Positions 57,651-64,000 of a stretch of 64,000 bases of DNA are shown one piece after another. The stretch lies in contig NZ_CP104381.1 of the NCBI RefSeq assembly GCF_030582395.1, positions 1,984,001 to 2,048,000 on the forward strand, written 5' to 3'. A model generated the notes under the pieces. That model saw only the letters and a program-made list of their open reading frames with translations. It was not told the origin of the DNA and did not search any database. The position numbers and the translations under genes were made by a program. Each line of letters starts with the position of its first letter. Position 1 is the first letter of the stretch. Source of the stretch: Ralstonia pickettii (lineage in GTDB: Bacteria > Pseudomonadota > Gammaproteobacteria > Burkholderiales > Burkholderiaceae).

Positions 57651-59177
57651 AAGTTTTTCGCTGCTCTTGTCCTGCAGCTTGTTCAGCGCGGCAAGGTAAG
57701 CCTTGGCAGATGCCGCAACGATGTCCGGATCCGTGCCCACACCGTTGACGATGCGGCCCGACTTGGACAGCCGCACCGTCACTTCGCCCTGCGCCTGCGT
57801 GCCCGTCGTGATCGCGTTGACGGAATACAGCAGTTGCTCTGCGCCGCTGGCGACCTTGCTCTCAATCGCGTTCAGCGTAGCGTCGACCGGGCCATTGCCC
57901 TCCGCTTCGCCCGTCACTTCCTTGCCGTCCGCAACGAAGACGATGCGCGCGTGCGGACGCTCGCCAGTCTCTGAACGCTGGGCCAGCGACACGAAACGGA
58001 AGTGCTCGCCCTCGCTGTGCTGCGCCTCGTTCGAGACGATGGCGACGATGTCCTCGTCAAAGATCTCGGCCTTCTGGTCGGCCAGCTCCTTGAAGCGGGT
58101 GAAAGCTGCGTTCAACTCGGCTTCGGAATCCAGCTCGATGCCCAGCTCCTGCAGACGCTGCTTGAACGCGTTGCGGCCCGAGAGTTTGCCCAGGACGATC
58201 TTGTTAGCCGTCCAGCCCACATCTTCGGCACGCATGATTTCGTATGTGTCACGCGCCTTGAGCACGCCATCCTGGTGGATGCCCGAAGCGTGTGCGAACG
58301 CGTTGGCACCCACGACAGCCTTGTTCGGCTGCACGACGAAACCAGTGATCTGCGAGACCAGCTTGGACGCCGGCACGATCTGCGAGGTGTCGACACCGAC
58401 ATCCAGGTTGAAGTAGTCACGACGCGTCTTCACGGCCATCACGACCTCTTCGAGGCTGGTGTTGCCAGCGCGCTCGCCCAGACCGTTGATCGTGCATTCG
58501 ATCTGCCGCGCGCCGCCCAACTGGACAGCGGTCAGCGAGTTTGCAACGGCCATGCCCAGATCGTCATGGCAGTGCACTGACCAGATCGCCTTGTCGGAAT
58601 TGGGGATGCGCTCACGTACCGAACGGATCAGAGCGGCGTAGCCTTCCGGCACCGCGTAGCCCACCGTATCCGGCAGATTGATGGTGGTCGCGCCTTCGGC
58701 GATCACCCCCTCCAGCACGCGGCAGAGGAAGTCCATGTCGGAGCGGCTGCCATCTTCCGGCGAGAATTCGATGTCGTCAGTGAACTGGCGGGCAAAGCGC
58801 ACCGCCAGGCGCGCCTGCTCGTACACCTGATCCGGCGACATGCGCAGCTTCTTCTCCATGTGCAGCGCCGATGTGGCGATGAACGTGTGGATGCGGAACT
58901 GCCCCGCCGGCTTGAGCGCCTCGGCAGCGCGAGAGATATCACGGTCGTTCGCACGGGCGAGCGAGCAAATGCGCGAATCCTTGACCGACTGCGCAATCGC
59001 ACGGATCGCTTCAAAGTCACCGTTTGAGCTTGCCGCAAAGCCAGCCTCGATCACGTCCACCTTGAGCCGCTCAAGCTGCTTGGCGATGCGGATCTTCTCT
59101 TCCTTGGTCATCGACGCCCCGGGGGACTGCTCGCCGTCGCGCAAGGTGGTATCAAAAATGATGAGTTTGTCGCTCAT
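57636..59177 (-). CDS. leuA: 2-isopropylmalate synthase
   Basis: A 513-residue enzyme that condenses acetyl-CoA with 2-oxoisovalerate, the first committed step to leucine. The catalytic barrel has [16 protein letters not shown] near residues 9-24, [17 protein letters not shown] near 158-174 and [38 protein letters not shown] (metal His pair) near 204-240. The C-terminal regulatory LeuA dimer domain at about 390-500 binds leucine. Start at 59177 follows AAGGAG. Preceded by a leader peptide and attenuator-like hairpin. Confidence 0.97.
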   Translation of the reverse strand: MSDKLIIFDTTLRDGEQSPGASMTKEEKIRIAKQLERLKVDVIEAGFAASSNGDFEAIRAIAQSVKDSRICSLARANDRDISRAAEALKPAGQFRIHTFIATSALHMEKKLRMSPDQVYEQARLAVRFARQFTDDIEFSPEDGSRSDMDFLCRVLEGVIAEGATTINLPDTVGYAVPEGYAALIRSVRERIPNSDKAIWSVHCHDDLGMAVANSLTAVQLGGARQIECTINGLGERAGNTSLEEVVMAVKTRRDYFNLDVGVDTSQIVPASKLVSQITGFVVQPNKAVVGANAFAHASGIHQDGVLKARDTYEIMRAEDVGWTANKIVLGKLSGRNAFKQRLQELGIELDSEAELNAAFTRFKELADQKAEIFDEDIVAIVSNEAQHSEGEHFRFVSLAQRSETGERPHARIVFVADGKEVTGEAEGNGPVDATLNAIESKVASGAEQLLYSVNAITTGTQAQGEVTVRLSKSGRIVNGVGTDPDIVAASAKAYLAALNKLQDKSSEKLNPQI

Positions 59178-59254
59178 GGCGGCTCCTTGGTGGGTTGACG
59201 TTTTTGGCGTCGGTCTTAGTGGTGTCTCGAAAGGTTTTTTGCGGCGCAGAATGC

Positions 59255-59290
59255 AAAACGCCCCGGCGTGCATGGTTGCAGGCCGGGGCG
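59255..59290 (-). promoter_or_regulatory. Attenuator-type terminator hairpin in the leuA leader
   Basis: On the minus strand CGCCCCGGC (59290-59282) pairs with GCCGGGGCG (59267-59259) with a 14-nt loop, followed by TTTT. It lies between the leader peptide stop and the leuA start, 78 bp before leuA. Position and form fit a transcription attenuator controlled by the upstream leader peptide. Confidence 0.65.
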
Positions 59291-59348
59291 CTGTGAATCC
59301 TGGTTCGCGAAAACTTGGCGGCTTCTACTTGCCTTGTTTTGCGATTTC

Positions 59349-59432
59349 CTATGCGCGTGTCCCGACCTGACGACCTAGTAGGCCATCAATCGAGACTAGC
59401 GTAATCAGAATGGAAATCGGGTGCGAAAGCAT
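59349..59432 (-). CDS. Putative leuA leader peptide (27 aa, Leu/Ile/Val-rich)
   Basis: The minus strand from ATG (59432) reads MLSHPISILITLVSIDGLLG followed by RQVGTRA and a TAG stop. It contains five Leu, four Ile and two Val codons. Three of the Leu codons are CTA, the rarest Leu codon in this GC-rich genome, and two of them are adjacent (LL, residues 18-19). A stalled ribosome here would sit about 80 nt upstream of the terminator hairpin. The predicted -10 box lies 7 bp before the ATG, so the transcript may be leaderless. Not demonstrated experimentally. Confidence 0.6.
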   Translation of the reverse strand: MLSHPISILITLVSIDGLLGRQVGTRA

Positions 59433-59439
59433 GCGGTCG

Positions 59440-59468
59440 ACTATAGACGAATTCAAAAATCGGCGCAA
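59440..59468 (-). promoter_or_regulatory. Candidate leuA promoter
   Basis: On the minus strand, -35 TTGCGC (59468-59463) and -10 TATAGT (59445-59440) with a 17-bp spacer. The start site would coincide with the A of the leader-peptide ATG at 59432. The -10 is strong, the -35 weak. Confidence 0.55.
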
Positions 59469-59492
59469 GCGCACATTGGTGCAGCGCATCCG

Positions 59493-60365
59493 TCACTCAT
59501 GCGCAGCATCTTGCGCCTGTTTCGGCAAGCGCGGGCTACCTTGTTGCCCATGCAGCGCACGCCAGCCCCACAGCAGGTAGCCCGATACCGCGTAACCAAC
59601 AAACAGACCAAACAGCGCGACCGGCGGATCGCTCGATATGACCACAAACAACACCAGCACCAGCACCATCACGCCGAACGGCACACGGTGACGAACGTCG
59701 AGCGCCTTGCCGCTGTAGAACGGCGCGTTCGACACCATCGACAGCCCTGCATACAGCGTCAGCCCGAAGGCCACCCACGGCATCCACAGTTCTTTGACCG
59801 GCAGCTTGTTGTCGATCGCGAGCCAGACGAAACCCGCGATGAGCGCCGCGGCTGCCGGACTCGGCATGCCCTGGAAGAAGCGTTTGTCGACGGACCCGAT
59901 GTTCGTGTTGAATCGCGCCAGACGCAGTGCAGCGCCAGCGCAATAGACGAACGCCGCGAGCCAGCCCCACTTGCCCAGATCGCGCAGGATCCATTCGTAC
60001 ATGACCAATGCGGGCGCCACGCCAAACGACACCATGTCCGACAGCGAGTCGTATTGCTCGCCGAACGCGCTTTGCGTGTTGGTGATACGGGCGACGCGGC
60101 CGTCCATGCCATCGAGGACCATCGCAGCGAAGATGGCGATGGCGGCGGTCTCGAAGTTCAGGTTCATCGCCTGCACGATGGCGAAGAAGCCGGCGAACAG
60201 CGCAGCCGTCGTAAACGCGTTGGGCAGCAGATAGATGCCGCGGCGCCGCGGACGCACGATCTCAAGATCGTCGTCATCCGGCCTCGGCTGGTTGTGCCGC
60301 AACGGACGCAGGTGCGTCACGTTGCCGGCGGTAAAACGCTTCTTGCGTCGGTTGAACGCGGGCAT
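59493..60365 (-). CDS. pssA: CDP-diacylglycerol-serine O-phosphatidyltransferase
   Basis: A 290-residue membrane enzyme making phosphatidylserine. The CDP-alcohol phosphatidyltransferase signature DG-x2-AR-x8-G-x3-D-x3-D is intact as DGRVARITNTQSAFGEQYDSLSD near residues 90-112. About eight hydrophobic segments follow a basic N-terminus. Start MPAFNRRKKRF at 60365 chosen over an upstream Met at 60395. Lies 13 bp after psd, its pathway partner. Confidence 0.96.
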   Translation of the reverse strand: MPAFNRRKKRFTAGNVTHLRPLRHNQPRPDDDDLEIVRPRRRGIYLLPNAFTTAALFAGFFAIVQAMNLNFETAAIAIFAAMVLDGMDGRVARITNTQSAFGEQYDSLSDMVSFGVAPALVMYEWILRDLGKWGWLAAFVYCAGAALRLARFNTNIGSVDKRFFQGMPSPAAAALIAGFVWLAIDNKLPVKELWMPWVAFGLTLYAGLSMVSNAPFYSGKALDVRHRVPFGVMVLVLVLFVVISSDPPVALFGLFVGYAVSGYLLWGWRALHGQQGSPRLPKQAQDAAHE

Positions 60366-60378
60366 GGCGGCCTCCGGA

Positions 60379-61026
60379 TCAGTCCAGCTCAGCAAGCACC
60401 GTAAGCGTGGCGGATACCTTTTCGCCGATGGTCACGCGCGGGCGCGCCGTCAGCGGCAGGTACACGTCAACACGCGAGCCAAAACGAATGAAGCCATAGC
60501 GCTGGCCACGCGTGAGCGCTTCGCCTGCCTTCGTATAGCAAAGGATGCGCCGCGCGATCAATCCAGCCACCTGCACCGAAGTGACGAGCTGGCCATCAGC
60601 GCGGCGCAAGACGATGGCGTTGCGCTCGTTCTCGAGCGACGCCTTGTCGAGGTCGGCATTGACGAATTTGCCCGGGAAGTACTGCACCTGCTGCACCGTG
60701 CCGTCGACCGGCGCGCGGTTCGAGTGCACGTTGAACACGTTCATGAACACGCTGATCTTCAGCGCGTCGCGATCAGCGTACGGGTCACGTACCTGCTCGA
60801 CTGCGACGATGCGACCGTCCGCCGGCGAAAGAATCGCATTGGCCTGCGTTGGCACGACGCGCGCCGGATCGCGGAAGAACTGCAGCACAAACAGCGTCAG
60901 CACCCAGAAAGGCCAGGCCCAGCCGAAACCGGCGGCAGCCTGCACGATGAGCGTGACGATGAAAATCCCGCCCAGGTACGGCCAACCCTCGCGGGCAATG
61001 ATGGGATGCGGATACGTGTTGTTCAA
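60379..61026 (-). CDS. psd: Phosphatidylserine decarboxylase proenzyme, short form
   Basis: A 215-residue proenzyme. Self-cleavage occurs at G183-S184 in RFGSRVD, and S184 becomes the pyruvoyl cofactor that decarboxylates phosphatidylserine to phosphatidylethanolamine. Further motifs are [13 protein letters not shown] near 67-79 and [16 protein letters not shown] near 94-109. Two hydrophobic segments near the N-terminus anchor it. Followed directly by pssA; ilvC is upstream. Confidence 0.96.
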   Translation of the reverse strand: MNNTYPHPIIAREGWPYLGGIFIVTLIVQAAAGFGWAWPFWVLTLFVLQFFRDPARVVPTQANAILSPADGRIVAVEQVRDPYADRDALKISVFMNVFNVHSNRAPVDGTVQQVQYFPGKFVNADLDKASLENERNAIVLRRADGQLVTSVQVAGLIARRILCYTKAGEALTRGQRYGFIRFGSRVDVYLPLTARPRVTIGEKVSATLTVLAELD

Positions 61027-61124
61027 ATCAGACCTCGACAGCGTCTTGAAGGAAATGCGGCATTCTAGCCGACACGGGGCAGCGCCAGCACTGGAAACAA
61101 CGTTTGGCGCCCTCGAATCAGCAC

Positions 61125-61152
61125 AAAAAAAAGCCAGCCCGAAGGCTGGCTT
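61125..61152 (-). terminator. Rho-independent terminator after ilvC
   Basis: On the minus strand AAGCCAGCC / GGCTGGCTT (61152-61144 with 61139-61131) with a TTCG loop and a long T-run (61130-61125). It lies 21 bp after the ilvC stop. Confidence 0.92.
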
Positions 61153-61173
61153 TCTCGCACAAGGCGCGGGCGA

Positions 61174-62199
<1,026 letters not shown>

Positions 62200-62265
62200 C
62201 TAATTTTCAAATACTTCAATATCGATGGGGTCCGGCTGCAGCTACACGTTGGTGCACGCGCCGGC

Positions 62266-62757
62266 TCAAACCTTCAGAATGCGCTCGCCGCGGCCGATGC
62301 CCGAGCCGCCTGTGCGAACGGTCTCGAGAATGGCAGTGCGATCGATGGCATCGAGAAACGCGTCAAGCTTGCTGCCGTTGCCGGTCAGCTCGATCGTGTA
62401 GGTCTTCTCGGTCACGTCGATGATGCGGCCGCGGAAGATGTCCGCGGTGCGTTTCATCTCCTCGCGCTCCTTGCCGACCGCACGCACCTTCACGAGCATC
62501 AGCTCGCGCTCGATGTGAGCACCTTCGGTCAGGTCGACGACCTTGACGACTTCCACCAAGCGGTTTAGGTGCTTGGTGATCTGCTCGATGATGTCGTCCG
62601 AACCGGTCGTGACGATCGTCATGCGTGACAGCGAGGCGTCTTCGGTCGGGGCGACAGTCAGCGTCTCGATGTTGTAGCCACGCGCCGAGAACAGGCCCAC
62701 CACGCGCGACAGCGCGCCCGGTTCGTTTTCAAGCAGGACAGAAATAATGTGGCGCAT
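62266..62757 (-). CDS. ilvH: Acetolactate synthase regulatory (small) subunit
   Basis: A 163-residue subunit conferring valine feedback inhibition. N-terminal ACT domain: ISVLLENEPGALSRVVGLFSARGYNIETLTVA near residues 5-36. The C-terminal domain includes VDLTEGAHIERELMLVKVRAVGKERE near 78-103. Its ATG overlaps the ilvB stop by one base (TAATG), which couples translation. Confidence 0.97.
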   Translation of the reverse strand: MRHIISVLLENEPGALSRVVGLFSARGYNIETLTVAPTEDASLSRMTIVTTGSDDIIEQITKHLNRLVEVVKVVDLTEGAHIERELMLVKVRAVGKEREEMKRTADIFRGRIIDVTEKTYTIELTGNGSKLDAFLDAIDRTAILETVRTGGSGIGRGERILKV

Positions 62758-64000
62758 TACAGATCCTCCGCGCCGAGCAGCATTTCAGAGATGCCCTTGC
62801 CAGCCTGGACCATCGGCCAGACGTTCTCAGTGGGGTCGGTCTGGAAGTCGAGGAACACGGTGCGATCCTTGAGTCGGAAGGCTTCGCGCAGGGCGGGCTC
62901 GACGTCAGACGTCTTCTCGATGCGCATGCCGACGTGACCATACGATTCGGCCAGCTTCACGAAGTCGGGCAGCGCCTGCATGTAGGAATGCGAGTAGCGG
63001 TTGTCGTACTCGATTTCCTGCCACTGGCGGACCATGCCGAGGTAACCGTTGTTGAGCGAGCAGATCTTCACCGGCGTGTCGTACTGCAGGCAGGTCGACA
63101 GTTCCTGGATGCACATCTGGATCGAGCCCTCACCCGTAATGGTGACGACTTCCTTGTCCGGGAACGCCTTCTTGATACCCATCGCGTAAGGCAGGCCGAC
63201 ACCCATCGTGCCCAGACCACCGGAGTTGATCCAGCGGCGCGGCTCGTTGAACTTGTAGAATTGCGCGGCCCACATTTGATGCTGACCGACGTCGGAGCAG
63301 ATGAAAGCGTCGCCGTTGGTCAGTTCCCAGATCTTCTCGACCACGTATTGCGGCTTGATGATCTCGGAGGTGCGGTCGTACTTCAGGCAGTCGACGCTGC
63401 GCCACTGTTCGATCTGTTCCCACCACTTGGCCAGCGCCGTCTTGTTCGGCTTGGCTTCGCCAGACTGGATCTGGGCGATCATCTCCTGCAGCACGTCCTT
63501 GACGTTGCCGACGATGGGGATGTCGACCTTCACCCGCTTTGAAATGGACGACGGATCGATGTCGATGTGGATGATCTTGCGCGGCTGCGAGGTGAAGTGC
63601 GCCGGGCTGCCGATCACGCGATCATCGAATCGCGCGCCAATGGCAATCAGAACGTCGCAGTTCTGCATCGCCATGTTGGCTTCATACGTGCCGTGCATGC
63701 CGAGCATGCCCACGAACTGCTTACTGGTGCCCGGGAAAGCGCCCAGCCCCATCAGCGTGTTCGTCACGGGGTAGCCCGTCAGCGCAGCCAGCTGGCGCAG
63801 CTCTTCGCTGGCCTCGGCAAGCACCACGCCGCCGCCCGAGTAGATATACGGACGCTCAGCCTGCAGCAGCAGGCTCACTGCCTTCCGAATCTGCCCCGAA
63901 TGGCCCTTGTTGACCGGGCTGTACGAGCGCATCTCGATGGTCTTCGGATACTCGTACTTGCAGAGCTCGCGCGAGACATCCTTGGGGATATCCACCACCA
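62757..64000 (-). CDS. ilvB: Acetolactate synthase large (catalytic) subunit, C-terminal part (truncated by window edge)
   Basis: About 414 residues are present; the N-terminal TPP domain with the catalytic Glu lies beyond the window. Visible are the central FAD-type domain (for example ALTGYPVTNTLMGLGAFPG) and the C-terminal TPP-binding motif GEGSIQMCIQELSTCLQYDTPVKICSLNN with the GxG and NN ends spaced normally. Forms the large subunit with IlvH. Upstream regulation cannot be examined. Confidence 0.95.
   Translation of the reverse strand, partial: VVDIPKDVSRELCKYEYPKTIEMRSYSPVNKGHSGQIRKAVSLLLQAERPYIYSGGGVVLAEASEELRQLAALTGYPVTNTLMGLGAFPGTSKQFVGMLGMHGTYEANMAMQNCDVLIAIGARFDDRVIGSPAHFTSQPRKIIHIDIDPSSISKRVKVDIPIVGNVKDVLQEMIAQIQSGEAKPNKTALAKWWEQIEQWRSVDCLKYDRTSEIIKPQYVVEKIWELTNGDAFICSDVGQHQMWAAQFYKFNEPRRWINSGGLGTMGVGLPYAMGIKKAFPDKEVVTITGEGSIQMCIQELSTCLQYDTPVKICSLNNGYLGMVRQWQEIEYDNRYSHSYMQALPDFVKLAESYGHVGMRIEKTSDVEPALREAFRLKDRTVFLDFQTDPTENVWPMVQAGKGISEMLLGAEDL

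Overview
The window is ordinary housekeeping chromosome from a GC-rich betaproteobacterium of the Burkholderiales, most likely Ralstonia (pickettii/solanacearum group). I infer this from the gene order tpiA-secG-tRNA-Leu-nuoA to nuoN, the ilvBHC-psd-pssA-leuA block, the urtABCDE-ureDA(J)BCEFG nitrogen cluster and a Burkholderiales-type intergenic repeat. No database search was possible, so the species is an inference. No prophage, insertion sequence or CRISPR array was found. Layout from left to right: (1) 1-3.6 kb holds the N-terminus of an M14-type carboxypeptidase, yaaA, an orphan PIN-domain gene, a methionine-type aminotransferase and a GST. (2) 3.7-9.0 kb is a fatty-acid or hydroxy-acid catabolic run: a 3-hydroxyacyl-CoA dehydrogenase, an enoyl-CoA hydratase, a histidine phosphatase, an ACAD10/11-type kinase, then VOC and SDR genes facing a LysR regulator. 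(3) 10-16 kb holds zntB, another LysR gene, a PaaI thioesterase, an ACAD11-type acyl-CoA dehydrogenase, a YfcG-type GST, an isoprenylcysteine methyltransferase-like membrane protein and a small secreted protein. (4) 16.3-28.7 kb is the complete urease and urea-uptake locus, all on the minus strand. It starts at a sigma-54 promoter with NtrC-like sites before urtA, and is interrupted between ureC and ureE by a 670-bp structured repeat. (5) 29-33 kb is an acyl-CoA degradation operon on the minus strand: DUF1178, two acyl-CoA dehydrogenases and two MaoC hydratases. Its promoter overlaps a paired palindromic operator. (6) 33-48.8 kb holds a Nudix hydrolase, DUF2818 and the 14-gene NADH dehydrogenase I operon. 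(7) 48.9-57.4 kb holds tRNA-Leu(GAG), secG, tpiA, a quinone oxidoreductase, a HAD phosphatase, pnp, rpsO, an orphan amino-acid binding protein and a BamE-like lipoprotein. (8) 57.6-64 kb is the branched-chain amino-acid and phospholipid block: leuA with a candidate attenuator, pssA, psd, ilvC, ilvH and a truncated ilvB. The genes suggest an organism that takes up and hydrolyses urea under nitrogen limitation, respires with complex I, and degrades fatty or hydroxylated acyl-CoAs under a shared repressor. The points most worth a second look are: the covarying hairpin repeats inside the urease operon; the leuA leader peptide with rare Leu codons on an apparently leaderless transcript; a repeated GCACG-N2-CGTKC operator in front of two beta-oxidation units; and the kinase plus dehydrogenase halves of an ACAD10/11-like 4-hydroxyacyl-CoA pathway.
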